This document shows positions 8,620 to 17,769 of a stretch of 64,000 bases of DNA, one piece after another. Positions within the stretch are counted from its first letter, which is position 1. Every line of letters starts with the position of its first letter. Both the position numbers and the translations under genes were made by a program. Under the pieces are notes generated by a model. The model was given only the letters and a program-made list of their open reading frames with translations, was not told the origin of the DNA and searched no databases. The stretch spans positions 96,956 through 160,955 of the forward strand of contig NZ_FZOI01000014.1 in NCBI RefSeq assembly GCF_900188385.1, in the 5' to 3' direction. The DNA is from Azospirillum sp. RU38E. GTDB lineage: Bacteria > Pseudomonadota > Alphaproteobacteria > Azospirillales > Azospirillaceae.

Positions 8620-10137
8620 ATGATATCCTTGAAAGCGGACCACTCAGCCTTGGATCATGTCCACGCGGACGATCGCCTTGCGGTGATCGATGTCGGGTCA
8701 AACTCCATGCGCTGCGTGGTTTATGAGCGGCTGACCCGTTCCCCCGTTGCCCTGTTCAATGAACGGGTTCTCCCCAGCCTTGGCCGCACGGTGGAGAAAA
8801 CCGGCCGGCTGAATCCCGATGGGGTTCGGCTGGCGTTGGACAACCTGACCCGCTTTCGTCGCCTGCTGGAAGCGATGCAGGTACGGCGGGTGGATGTGCT
8901 GGCCACGGCGGCGGTGCGTGACGCCACCGATGGTGCCGAATTCGTGGCGGAAATCACCCGCCGGACCGGCTTCACCGTCGCGGTGCTGTCGGGGGAGGAA
9001 GAGGCGCGGCTGGCGGCCTTGGGCGTGCTTTCCGGCGCGCCCGATGCCGACGGTCTGGCCGGCGATCTGGGCGGCGGCAGCTTGGAACTGGTGCTGCTGG
9101 AAAAGGGGCAGATCGGTTCGCAGGTGACCACGCCGCTGGGGCCGCTGCGCCTGCTGGAGGCAACAGACGGCAAGGCCGGCAGTGCCGCCAAGCTGATCGA
9201 TCAGCATCTGGGCAAGCTGGACTGGCTCTCCAAGGGCAAGGGGCGGTCCTTCTATCCGGTTGGCGGTGCCTGGCGCGCGCTGGCCAAGATGCATCTGGAA
9301 CAGACCAATCACCCGCTGCACATCATTCATCAATATTCGGTGGATGGTTCCGCGATGGCGGAATTTGCCGGTCAGGTGGCCCGCGCGTCGCGCGGGGCGC
9401 TGGAAAAGATGCAGGGTGTCTCCAAGCGGCGGCTGGATACGCTGCCGCTTGCCGCCCTGGTGATGGAGCGGGTGTTGAAGGCGGTGCAGCCCGCCCGCGT
9501 CACCTTCTCCGCCTATGGGCTGCGTGAAGGTCATCTCTATGATTTGCTGCCGGCCGAAGAACAGCAGATGGACCCGCTGCTGACCGGCTGTGGCGATGTG
9601 GCGGCCCGGATCGGCCGGTTTGGCCATGCGGAAATCCTGTCGGCCTGGACGGCCCCGCTCTTTGCCGGGGAAGACCCGGCGGCGCGGCGGTTGCGGCAGG
9701 CGGCCTGCCTGCTGTCGGATCTGGGCTGGATCGAACATCCCGATTACCGCGCCGAACATGCCTTCCTGCGTATCCTGCGGATGCCGTTCGCCGGGGTGGA
9801 CCATGCGGAGCGGGCCTTCCTGGCGGCCTGTGTCTATGTCCGCTATGCCGGCACGCTGGAAGGGTCCGTGCTGGCCCCGGCGCGCGGGTTGTTGAAGGAA
9901 AATGTGCTGGCCCGCGCCACCATGCTGGGGCTGGCCCTGCGGCTGGCCCACACCTTGACGGGCGGTGCCGCCACCTTGCTGCAGCGCACCAGCTTGCATC
10001 TGGGCGAGTCGACCCTGACCCTGGCGCTGCCCGACGATGCCGCCATGTTGACCGGCGAGGCGGTGCAGCGCCGGTTGGATGCTCTGGCCAAAGCGCTGAA
10101 CCGGGTGGGTGACATCCGCATCCAGCCGGGTGCCTGA
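8620..10137 (+). CDS. ppx: Exopolyphosphatase, Ppx/GppA family
   Basis: A 505-residue protein of the ASKHA (actin-like) phosphatase superfamily that removes terminal phosphates from polyphosphate or pppGpp. Phosphate-1 motif is VIDVGSNSMRCVVY near residue 24, phosphate-2 is GDLGGGSLELVLLE near residue 148, and GEEEARLAALG matches the conserved family segment. The C-terminal helical extension is like that of full-length Ppx. It lies 19 bases after ppk and shares its operon, so synthesis and breakdown of polyphosphate are coupled. A hairpin terminator lies just downstream. Confidence 0.9.
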   Translation: MISLKADHSALDHVHADDRLAVIDVGSNSMRCVVYERLTRSPVALFNERVLPSLGRTVEKTGRLNPDGVRLALDNLTRFRRLLEAMQVRRVDVLATAAVRDATDGAEFVAEITRRTGFTVAVLSGEEEARLAALGVLSGAPDADGLAGDLGGGSLELVLLEKGQIGSQVTTPLGPLRLLEATDGKAGSAAKLIDQHLGKLDWLSKGKGRSFYPVGGAWRALAKMHLEQTNHPLHIIHQYSVDGSAMAEFAGQVARASRGALEKMQGVSKRRLDTLPLAALVMERVLKAVQPARVTFSAYGLREGHLYDLLPAEEQQMDPLLTGCGDVAARIGRFGHAEILSAWTAPLFAGEDPAARRLRQAACLLSDLGWIEHPDYRAEHAFLRILRMPFAGVDHAERAFLAACVYVRYAGTLEGSVLAPARGLLKENVLARATMLGLALRLAHTLTGGAATLLQRTSLHLGESTLTLALPDDAAMLTGEAVQRRLDALAKALNRVGDIRIQPGA

Positions 10138-10165
10138 AGCCTTTCAGAACAGCACCATTTGCACC

Positions 10166-10196
10166 AAGGGCGGGCGCGCAAGCGGCCCGCCCTTCT
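10166..10196 (+). terminator. Hairpin terminator after ppx
   Basis: A perfect 10-bp stem, AAGGGCGGGC / GCCCGCCCTT, with a 9-base loop (10176-10184), followed by a short T-containing tail. It ends the ppk-ppx transcript before the exporter gene. Confidence 0.65.
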
Positions 10197-10237
10197 GCTA
10201 TGATGCTGGCAACGACTTTCTTTGGCTGGGCACCACC

Positions 10238-10852
10238 ATGATCGACCTCACCGCGCTTGCGATTTTTGCCGGCATTTATGCTGTGGCGGTGGCCTCGCCC
10301 GGCCCTGGCGTGGCGGCGGTGGTGGCCCGCGCCCTGGCGACGGATACGCGCCGTACCCTGCCATTCATCGCCGGCATTGTGCTGGGTGACCTGACTTGGT
10401 TCGGGCTGGTGGCCGGTGGGTTGAGCGTGCTGGCGCAGAGCTTTCAGATGGTGTTCACCATCATCAAATATGCCGGTGCGGCCTATCTGCTTTATATGGC
10501 CTGGAAAATGTGGCGGGCCCCTGCCACCCCGCCCAGCGAATTGCCGGCGGTGAAGGGGGATGGCTTGCGCCAGACCATGGGCGGTCTGGCCCTGACGCTG
10601 GGCAACCCGAAGACCATGATCTTCTTCCTGGCCATCCTGCCGCAGGTGATCAACCTGCATGAGATGACGCCCCTGGCCGTGCTGGAGCTTTGCATCCTGA
10701 TGGCCTGTGTGCTGACCAGCGTGATGACCGCCTATGCGATGGTGGCGGCCAGCGCCCGGCGCTTCATCGCCAAACCATCCCATATGCGCGTCATCAACCG
10801 CGCCACCGGCGGGTTGATGGCGGGCGTGGCCGTCGCGGTTGCCACGCGCTGA
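10238..10852 (+). CDS. LysE-family amino-acid/metabolite exporter
   Basis: A 204-residue inner-membrane protein with about six hydrophobic segments. The family motif near the N-terminus, SPGPGVAAVVARAL, is clear, as is the internal LTLGNPKTMIFFLAILP segment typical of RhtB/LysE transporters, which export amino acids or homoserine lactones by proton antiport. ATG 10238 gives the usual N-terminus (MIDLTALAIF); the upstream open frame is not conserved-looking and overlaps the terminator of ppx. No neighbouring regulator indicates the substrate. Confidence 0.85.
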   Translation: MIDLTALAIFAGIYAVAVASPGPGVAAVVARALATDTRRTLPFIAGIVLGDLTWFGLVAGGLSVLAQSFQMVFTIIKYAGAAYLLYMAWKMWRAPATPPSELPAVKGDGLRQTMGGLALTLGNPKTMIFFLAILPQVINLHEMTPLAVLELCILMACVLTSVMTAYAMVAASARRFIAKPSHMRVINRATGGLMAGVAVAVATR

Positions 10853-10866
10853 CACCACGGCACCTG

Positions 10867-10909
10867 TTGCTGTTTAATCCGGCAATCGCTATAATTCCCT
10901 TTACGTAAA
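10867..10909 (+). promoter_or_regulatory. Sigma-70-type promoter with downstream palindrome, upstream of SCP2 gene
   Basis: TTGCTG (10867-10872), 17 bases, TATAAT (10890-10895), a good housekeeping promoter 42 bases before the SCP2 start. TTTACGTAAA (10900-10909), a perfect 10-bp palindrome, lies over the expected transcription start and may be an operator. Confidence 0.55.
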
Positions 10910-10936
10910 CGTTAATATCAAAAGGCGGAGTTAGGG

Positions 10937-11239
10937 ATGAACATCGACCAGATCGAAGCCCAGATGCGGGCGCGGGCGTTGAATTTCACCGGCCTGGGTG
11001 CCCTGGTTAAGTTCGATTTCGGTGGCGGCGACGCCCTGTTCATCAATGGCCGCAGCACCCCGCCGGTGGTCGGCCGCACGGGTGATGCACCGGACACCAC
11101 CTTGACCATCTCCCCGGACAATCTGCTGAAACTGGCGGAAGGCAAGCTGGCCCCCACCCTGGCCTTCATGACCGGCAAGCTGAAAGTATCGGGCAATATG
11201 GGCGTGGCCATGAAGCTGGCCAATATGCTGGAAGATTAA
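10937..11239 (+). CDS. SCP2 sterol-binding domain protein
   Basis: A 100-residue single-domain protein. The SCP2 pattern is visible: a beta sheet with VKFDFGGGDALFING, then DTTLTISPDNLLKLAEGKL, then TLAFMTGKLKVSGNMGVAMKL at the C-terminus. SCP2 domains form a hydrophobic tunnel that binds lipids or acyl-CoA; the bacterial ligand is not known. It has its own promoter and a GGCGGAG ribosome site, and is followed by a strong terminator, so it is probably monocistronic. Confidence 0.85.
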   Translation: MNIDQIEAQMRARALNFTGLGALVKFDFGGGDALFINGRSTPPVVGRTGDAPDTTLTISPDNLLKLAEGKLAPTLAFMTGKLKVSGNMGVAMKLANMLED

Positions 11240-11248
11240 GCGGGTCAG

Positions 11249-11284
11249 AAACGGGCGGCGCCACCTTGCCGCCGCCCGTTTTGT
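11249..11284. terminator. Strong intrinsic terminator between SCP2 and histidine kinase genes
   Basis: AAACGGGCGGC (11249-11259) pairs perfectly with GCCGCCCGTTT (11271-11281), with an 11-base spacer and T-rich ends on the plus strand. It lies between convergent genes and could serve both. Confidence 0.8.
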
Positions 11285-12607
11285 TTACCCCACGGCCTCC
11301 CCGGCCATGGGCAGCACCACGGTGACCCGCAGGCCCCCTTCTGGCCGGTTGGCCAGGCCGATCTCCCCACCATGGGCGCGGACAATATCATTTGCCACCG
11401 ACAGGCCCAGCCCGGTGCCGCCCGTATCGCGCGAGCGCGAGCCTTCCAGGCGGAAGAAGGGGCGGAACACATTATCGAATTCAGTCTCCGGAATGCCCGG
11501 CCCGTCATCATCGATGGTGATGGTGACATTCTCACCCGTGATGGCGATGGCGATATCGGCCCGCTGACCATATTTCACGGCATTTTCCAACAGGTTGGCA
11601 ATCGCCCGGCGCAAGGCCATCCGCCGGCCCATGATCGGCACCGCAAAGGGTGAGGGGGTTACGCTGGCCGGCTTGCCGCCGTCACGCATATCCTCCACCA
11701 GCCGTTCCAGCATGGCATTCAGTTCCAGCGGCTGAATATCCTCCTGTGCCGCCTCATCGCGGGCAAAGGCCAGGGTGGAGCCAATCATCGCCTCCATCTC
11801 CGCCAGATCATCCAGCATCTTTTCGCGCACCGAATCATCATCAATGAATTCGGCGCGCAGGCGCATCCGGGTCAAAGGCGTGCGCAGATCGTGGCTGACA
11901 GCGGCCAGCATCCGCGTGCGATCCTCCACAAAGGCGCGCAGACGGCGCTGCATCTTGTTGAAGGCGGCAGCGGCCAGCCGCACCTCCCGTGGGCCCGCCT
12001 CATCCAGTGAGGGGGCATTCATATCCACGCCCAGCCGGTTGGCGGCGGCGGCAAAGCGGCGCAGGGGCCGGGTGGTGAAACCCAGTACCCACGCCGACAG
12101 CAGAATGGCCACCGCCGCACTGCCGGCCAGTGAGGCCAGGAAACCCGGTTCGCGCAGCGCATCCGTCGCCGTAACCGGGGCATGGAACCGCATCCAGGTG
12201 CCATCTTTCAGTTGCCGTGACACCTCGATCACCGAGGGTTCAGGCGGCGGCGGCACCGGCATCCCGAAGGGTGGGATGGAGATGGCGGGTGATTTCTCCG
12301 GCTGCCCCTCCTTCTTCGGCTCCTTCTCATAGACATCCAGCATGACGTTGTGACCGGCGCTGGTGCGCACGGTCAGTTCCCGTTCCTTCAGCCCGCGCAG
12401 CACGGCCAGCCGCACATCGGTCGGCTGTTCCTCAATGGCGCGGGCGAATCCGTCCAGGCAATTGGCCAATTGTCCGCCCTCGGCATCGGCCACCGCCTCT
12501 GCCCGGTCAGATCGGTAAAGCCCCAGCGCAATGGCCTGGGACAAAAGGATACCCCCGACCAGCACGGCGAAAATGGAATAGGACATGCGGTCGGTCAGCG
12601 CCCTCAT
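11285..12607 (-). CDS. EnvZ-type sensor histidine kinase
   Basis: A 440-residue membrane kinase. A first transmembrane helix lies at about residues 9-31, a periplasmic domain of about 130 residues follows (with a proline-rich IPPFGMPVPPPPEP stretch), then a second helix at about 156-176 and a HAMP linker. The H box is AAVSHDLRTPLTRMR with the phosphoacceptor His at about residue 239; N, G1 (DDDGPGIPE) and G2 (GTGLGLS) boxes follow. The signal is unknown. The start overlaps the response-regulator stop by four bases (12604-12607), so the two are translationally coupled. Confidence 0.9.
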   Translation of the reverse strand: MRALTDRMSYSIFAVLVGGILLSQAIALGLYRSDRAEAVADAEGGQLANCLDGFARAIEEQPTDVRLAVLRGLKERELTVRTSAGHNVMLDVYEKEPKKEGQPEKSPAISIPPFGMPVPPPPEPSVIEVSRQLKDGTWMRFHAPVTATDALREPGFLASLAGSAAVAILLSAWVLGFTTRPLRRFAAAANRLGVDMNAPSLDEAGPREVRLAAAAFNKMQRRLRAFVEDRTRMLAAVSHDLRTPLTRMRLRAEFIDDDSVREKMLDDLAEMEAMIGSTLAFARDEAAQEDIQPLELNAMLERLVEDMRDGGKPASVTPSPFAVPIMGRRMALRRAIANLLENAVKYGQRADIAIAITGENVTITIDDDGPGIPETEFDNVFRPFFRLEGSRSRDTGGTGLGLSVANDIVRAHGGEIGLANRPEGGLRVTVVLPMAGEAVG

Positions 12608-13323
12608 GACGGCTGCACCTCCGGAGAGAAGATATAGCCGCCGGAACGCACGGTCTTGATGATGGTGGGCTCCGCCGGGTCCTGTTCGATCTTGCGGCGC
12701 AGGCGGCTGATCTGCACATCGATGGAACGGTCGAACGGGCCGGCCGAGCGACCACGGGTGATTTCCAGCAGATCATCGCGGGACAGCACCCGCCGCGGCC
12801 GGGTGGCCAGGGCCACCAGCAGCTCATATTCACCGGCGGTCAGGGTGATCTCTTCCCCCTTCTGGTCGGTCAGGCGGCGCTGCGCCTGATCCAGCAGAAA
12901 ACCGGCGAACTGGATGCTGCCGCTGGCAATGGGGGCGCCGTTGCTGCCAGTCTGGGCCCGGCGCAGCACCGCCTTGATGCGGGCCACCAGTTCGCGCGGG
13001 TTGAAGGGCTTGGGCAGATAATCATCGGCCCCGATCTCCAGCCCCAGGATGCGGTCCGCATCCTCCCCCATGGCGGAGAGCATGACGACGGGCGGCCCGC
13101 CCTCTGCCCGCACGGCGCGGCAAAGCGACAAACCATCTTCGCCCGGCATCATCAGATCCAGGACGATCAGGTCAATATTACGATCGGCCAGGAACCGCCG
13201 CATCTCCACCCCATCCTTGGCCGCCGTGACGCGGTAGCCATGACGGGTGAGATAGCGCGTCAGCAGATCGCGGATTTCGCGGTCGTCATCAACGACCAGA
13301 AGGTGGGTGCTTGTATCGGTCAT
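12604..13323 (-). CDS. OmpR-family response regulator
   Basis: A 239-residue two-domain regulator. The receiver has the acidic pair DDD at residues 12-14, phosphoacceptor Asp56 in LIVLDLMMPGEDG, and the Lys of LPKPF near residue 106. The C-terminal winged helix contains LTAGEYELLVALA and the recognition region DVQISRLRRKIE. First gene of the regulator-kinase operon. It is divergent from the PepSY-like gene across 199 bases that hold a 15-bp dyad, so that gene is the most likely target; this is inference from position. Confidence 0.92.
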   Translation of the reverse strand: MTDTSTHLLVVDDDREIRDLLTRYLTRHGYRVTAAKDGVEMRRFLADRNIDLIVLDLMMPGEDGLSLCRAVRAEGGPPVVMLSAMGEDADRILGLEIGADDYLPKPFNPRELVARIKAVLRRAQTGSNGAPIASGSIQFAGFLLDQAQRRLTDQKGEEITLTAGEYELLVALATRPRRVLSRDDLLEITRGRSAGPFDRSIDVQISRLRRKIEQDPAEPTIIKTVRSGGYIFSPEVQPS

Positions 13324-13399
13324 GACGGCAATTCTATCGCTGTGGGCCGGTATCTGCCGATGCCCATGTTGTTAACGCAAGGTAACGTTTTGATCGGCC

Positions 13400-13414
13400 G
13401 AAACACAGTGTTTC
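13400..13414. promoter_or_regulatory. 15-bp dyad between regulator and PepSY-like gene
   Basis: GAAACAC-A-GTGTTTC is perfectly symmetric and sits in the divergent promoter region. OmpR-family proteins usually bind direct repeats, so this site may serve another factor. A GGTAACG element (13381-13387) lies just upstream. Confidence 0.4.
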
Positions 13415-13522
13415 ACAAGTCCCCCATCTTGGTCATGGAGGAGAAAAATCAGGGTGTTTTCCTAAGACTGTCCACGGACGAGAGCCGGGATGGACCGAGA
13501 GACGACCTGTGAGGAACCACCC

Positions 13523-13825
13523 ATGCGTACCCTGATCGCCATCGCCGCCGCCGCCTTTATCGGTATTTCCGCCGCCGGTGCAGCCGAACCGGCACAGGTT
13601 GCCGCCAAGGACAGCACCGCCCCCGTCGCCCGCACCGAACCGCTGACCAGCCGTGAAGCCCGCGACATTGCCCGCACCTATCTGAAGGACAGCAAGATCC
13701 GGCAGGCCCGGGTGGGCGATGTCACCCAACGGAATGGTGAATACAAGGTCGTGCTGAAGTCAGCCGATGGCATTCCCTTCAAGACCCTGACCATCGACGC
13801 CGCCACCGGCGAAATCAAGGGCTGA
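13523..13825 (+). CDS. Small periplasmic PepSY-like protein
   Basis: A 100-residue protein with a signal peptide of about 21 residues ending in AGAAEP. The mature part reads like a single PepSY unit: SREARDIARTYLKD, then GEYKVVLKSADG, then FKTLTIDAATGEIKG. PepSY domains bind or inhibit peptidases, or act as sensor partners in the periplasm. The ATG at 13523 follows GAGGAACC. Divergence from the two-component operon is typical of small periplasmic targets or modulators of such systems. The family assignment is by pattern only. Confidence 0.7.
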   Translation: MRTLIAIAAAAFIGISAAGAAEPAQVAAKDSTAPVARTEPLTSREARDIARTYLKDSKIRQARVGDVTQRNGEYKVVLKSADGIPFKTLTIDAATGEIKG

Positions 13826-13872
13826 TAAAGGCCCCCGCAAACCGCTGTCGGCCATCCCCGTTGCCGGCAGCG

Positions 13873-14090
13873 GAAGGGGCGGCGCTCCCGGTTGTCCACC
13901 AGCCGCCCCTTCGACCGGGCCGGTGGGTGCTTGCCGGCCCCATCCCGGCCAGCACCCACCGGTACCAAGACCATGAGAAACGCGATGAACCCAAAGTCCA
14001 TGCCAAGGGGCATGGAACATGACCCTTGGAGGCCGGCGACTGCCGGCCCGCGGGCCCGTGCCCGCGTGAGCCAAGGCGGCGGATGCCGCC
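13873..14090. other. String of consecutive hairpins in the 319-base gap before the MocR gene
   Basis: No gene is seen in 13826-14144. It holds at least six perfect stems: 13873-13883/13902-13912 (11 bp), 13920-13931/13951-13962 (12 bp), 13998-14004/14009-14015 (7 bp), 14032-14037/14042-14047, 14049-14055/14060-14066 and 14075-14080/14085-14090. The third stem can be replaced by 14003-14009/14023-14029 (CCAAGGG/CCCTTGG), so two conformations exclude each other. This could be a structured leader or RNA, or a cluster of repeats. A very good ribosome site (GGAAGGAGG) follows at about 14128. Confidence 0.5.
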
Positions 14091-14144
14091 GCCCGGCACT
14101 TGAGGGAACTGATATTACCTGTTGAACGGAAGGAGGTCTGACCC

Positions 14145-15650
14145 ATGAAGCCCACCCAAGGCCCCCTGCTGTCCCTGTTCGACAATGGCGATGGCACCCC
14201 CTTGCAACAGCGCCTGTTCGACCGGCTGCGCGCCGCCATTCTGGATGGCGCGATCCGTCCCGGTGAACGCCTGCCTTCCACCCGCACACTGGCGGCCGAT
14301 CTGGGCGTGTCGCGCAACACCGTGGTGGCCGCTATCGACCGGCTGATCGCAGAGGGCTATCTGGAAGCCCGCATCGGTTCCGGCACCTTTGTCAGCCGCA
14401 GCCTGCCCGATGATGCCATGGCCCCTGCCTTGCGGCTGGCCACACCCCGGCCGCAAAAGCAGAACCTGCCGGTGATGGCCGCCGGAGCCGAAATCCTGCC
14501 GTTCCGGCCCTGTGTGCCGGCCTATGATGAATTTGATGTGGAGAACTGGCGCCGGCTGCTGGCCAAGCGCTGGCGCGATACTGGCGGCCTGCTGCTGGGC
14601 AACGATACCGCCGCCGGCTGGGCCTCGCTGCGCCGCGTGCTGGCCGGGCATCTGCAGACCAGCCGGGGCATCAGCTGCGACCCGGAACAGATATTGATCC
14701 TGCCCGACCGCCGCACCGCTCTGGACCTTGCCGCCACGCTGCTGCTGGGGGCGGGCGATACGGTGTGGCTGGAAGATCCCGGCTGCAACCTGCAACATCT
14801 GGTCTTCGGCAACCGGGGCCTGCACGCCGTCCCCGTCCCCATGGACAGCGACGGGCTTGATGTGGAACGCGCCCAACGGCTGGCACCGGATGCACGGTTG
14901 GCCTTGGTCAGCCCCGGCTGGCAGTTTCCGCTGGGCGGCACCATGCCCCTGCGCCGCCGCATGGCCATGCTGACCTGGGCCCGCCGCACCGGCGCCTGGC
15001 TGCTGGAGGATGATCGTGATGGCGGTTATCGCTATACCGGCCGGCCGCTACCGTCCCTGATGGGGCTGGATGACAGCGAACGGGTGCTGCATCTGGGCAG
15101 CCTGGACCAGACCCTGGTGCCCTCCCTGCGGCTGGCCTGGCTAGTGGTGCCGCCTGCCCTGCTGGGTGCCGCAAGATCATTACGGAACCGGATGGACATT
15201 ACCGTTCCGCTACCGGAACAAATGGCGGTGCATGATTTCCTGGCCGAGGGGCATTTCTGCTCCCACCTGCGGCGGACAAGGCGGCTTTATGCGGAACGGC
15301 AGCAGGCGCTGCTGTTCGCCGCCGAACGCTATTGGCAAGGGATGCTGAGCTTGGAGGCCGCCGGGGCCGGGCTGCATCTGCTGGCCCGGCTGGCACCGGG
15401 GCTGGGTATCGGTGATACCAGCCTGTCGGCCCAGGCCCAGGCGGCCCGCCTGGATGTGCCCGCCCTTTCGCACTATCGCCATGGGCCGGCCCCGGCGGGC
15501 GATCCCGGCGCCTTGCTGCTGGGCTACGCCGCCTTTACACCGGAAAGGATCAGCCGGGCCGCTGAACGGTTGGCCCAGGTGCTGGAACGGGCGCAGGCCC
15601 AGGGCGAGACCCGCTTCGGCGGTGCCCGGCGGCTTGTTCCGGCTACGTAA
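14145..15650 (+). CDS. MocR-family transcriptional regulator (GntR HTH fused to aminotransferase-like domain), PLP lysine missing
   Basis: A 501-residue fusion. The N-terminal GntR winged helix spans about residues 15-85 (RPGERLPSTRTLAADLGVSR). The rest is a fold-type I aminotransferase-like domain. Where MocR proteins have G-T-F-S-K-T-L with the Schiff-base lysine, this one has GSLDQTL (residues 318-324): the Lys is Gln322. The usual EDDYDSEFRY reads EDDRDGGYRY and the PSHQFP motif reads PGWQFP. It probably cannot form an internal PLP aldimine and may sense another ligand or none. Its 3' end overlaps the convergent ybaK gene by 8 bases. Confidence 0.88.
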   Translation: MKPTQGPLLSLFDNGDGTPLQQRLFDRLRAAILDGAIRPGERLPSTRTLAADLGVSRNTVVAAIDRLIAEGYLEARIGSGTFVSRSLPDDAMAPALRLATPRPQKQNLPVMAAGAEILPFRPCVPAYDEFDVENWRRLLAKRWRDTGGLLLGNDTAAGWASLRRVLAGHLQTSRGISCDPEQILILPDRRTALDLAATLLLGAGDTVWLEDPGCNLQHLVFGNRGLHAVPVPMDSDGLDVERAQRLAPDARLALVSPGWQFPLGGTMPLRRRMAMLTWARRTGAWLLEDDRDGGYRYTGRPLPSLMGLDDSERVLHLGSLDQTLVPSLRLAWLVVPPALLGAARSLRNRMDITVPLPEQMAVHDFLAEGHFCSHLRRTRRLYAERQQALLFAAERYWQGMLSLEAAGAGLHLLARLAPGLGIGDTSLSAQAQAARLDVPALSHYRHGPAPAGDPGALLLGYAAFTPERISRAAERLAQVLERAQAQGETRFGGARRLVPAT

Positions 15651-16137
15651 CGTCTGCCACAAGGCCGCCGACCAGCCGCGCCAGGGCATCGGGTGCGATG
15701 GGAAAGACGGTATTGGGTGTGCCGGCCGCCGCCCAGATCACCGGATAGGCCAACAGGTCACGGTCAAACAGGGTGATGGGCGGCACATTGTGGCCAACCG
15801 GCGGCACCCCGCCGATGACATAGCCGGTCTTCTGCCGCACAAAATCAGCATCGGCCTTGGCCAGACGTTCCCCGGCCAGGGCCGATGCCAGATGCCGCGC
15901 CACCGTCGCCTCATTCACCCGGTTGCTGCCCGAGGCCACCACCAGAATCGGCCGGGCGGTGTCACGGGTGCGGAACATGATGGATTTGGCAATCTGCGCC
16001 ACCTCGCAGCCAATCGCGGCCGCCGCCTCCGCCGAGGTGCGGGTGGAGGCGGCGAATTCCAGCACATGGATCGGGTGCCCGTGATCATTCAGCAGATTCT
16101 GGATTTTCTGCGCACTGGGGCTGAGCGAGATGGCCAT
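15643..16137 (-). CDS. YbaK/EbsC-type aminoacyl-tRNA deacylase
   Basis: A 164-residue single-domain protein of the YbaK/ProX editing family, which hydrolyses mischarged Cys- or Ala-tRNA(Pro). The family features are visible: an N-terminal segment with TRTSAEAAAAIGCEVAQIAKS, a conserved Lys in the same region, and the GGVPPVGH motif near residue 115. It follows proC by 6 bases on the same strand, so it is probably the last gene of a ybjN-proC-ybaK transcript. Confidence 0.85.
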   Translation of the reverse strand: MAISLSPSAQKIQNLLNDHGHPIHVLEFAASTRTSAEAAAAIGCEVAQIAKSIMFRTRDTARPILVVASGSNRVNEATVARHLASALAGERLAKADADFVRQKTGYVIGGVPPVGHNVPPITLFDRDLLAYPVIWAAAGTPNTVFPIAPDALARLVGGLVADVT

Positions 16138-16143
16138 GGGTGA

Positions 16144-16950
<807 letters not shown>

Positions 16951-17016
16951 CACATTCCTCCCCGGAAAAGCGTTGGCCCGGCCTTTCCCCGAACGGGGTT
17001 CAGGATCGGCCGGTTC

Positions 17017-17520
17017 TCAAGCCTCCCCAACCGTATCCAGAATGGCAGCGGCCACCGCTTCCTGCGCCGTTTTGCCACCCCAGATGACAAACTGGAAGGC
17101 CGGATAGAAACGCTCGCACTCTGCCAGGGCAATGTCCACCAAGTCTTCCAACTGTTCCGAACTGGCACCACGGGCACCGCGCAACAAGGTGGTCTGGCGG
17201 AACATCGGTGTCGCCTGATCTGGGCAGACATCGAAATGGCCCAGCCAGAGCTTGGGATTGACCTCCCCCAGCAATTCCGACACCGAGACGCGGCGCGGAC
17301 CCGGCACCTTCATGTCAAACTGGCAGGAGAACTGCATCGCGCTCACCTCCGACTGCCACATGAAGAACAGGCGATAGTCACACCAGCGACCGGTGATCTC
17401 CACCACCATCTCTTCTTCATTCACGCGGTCGAAGGCCCACTCATTGGCAGCAACGATCTCTTCCAGAATATCCAGCGGATTATGGGTGGATGCCGCATGT
17501 TCCACGGAAACGGCCGTCAT
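17017..17520 (-). CDS. YbjN domain-containing protein
   Basis: A 167-residue cytoplasmic protein with the YbjN fold (chaperone-like, similar to type III secretion chaperones): DILEEIVAANEWAFDRVNEEE, then an internal sheet with YRLFFMWQSEVSAMQFSC, then AFQFVIWGGKTAQEAVAAA at the end. The function of the family is not known in detail. The ATG at 17520 follows GAGGAGAG. In alphaproteobacteria it often precedes proC, as here (66-base gap). Confidence 0.85.
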   Translation of the reverse strand: MTAVSVEHAASTHNPLDILEEIVAANEWAFDRVNEEEMVVEITGRWCDYRLFFMWQSEVSAMQFSCQFDMKVPGPRRVSVSELLGEVNPKLWLGHFDVCPDQATPMFRQTTLLRGARGASSEQLEDLVDIALAECERFYPAFQFVIWGGKTAQEAVAAAILDTVGEA

Positions 17521-17711
17521 ACTCTCTCTCCTCAGTCCCCCACCGATCCCCGGGACCGGCCCGCCACCCTGGTTTGACCCAGATATTGTGGCGTATGGTT
17601 GATGAGCCACCATGGATACGGTGCCAGCGCCTACTTGCGTGTGCAACCTGAATCCAGGGCCGGCCCACCCCCTTTGTCACATGTTCTACTGACGGCCTTC
17701 CCGACCATGGC

Positions 17712-17736
17712 AAAACCCCACCGCAAGGCGGCGGGG
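17712..17736 (-). terminator. Intrinsic terminator downstream of ubiK
   Basis: Read on the minus strand, CCCCGCCGC (17736-17728) pairs with GCGGTGGGG (17724-17716) around a 3-base loop, with one G-T wobble, and is followed by TTTT. It lies 33 bases past the ubiK stop. Confidence 0.65.
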
Positions 17737-17769
17737 CGCCGGCAATCCGTAAAACCGATAAAGCGTCAT

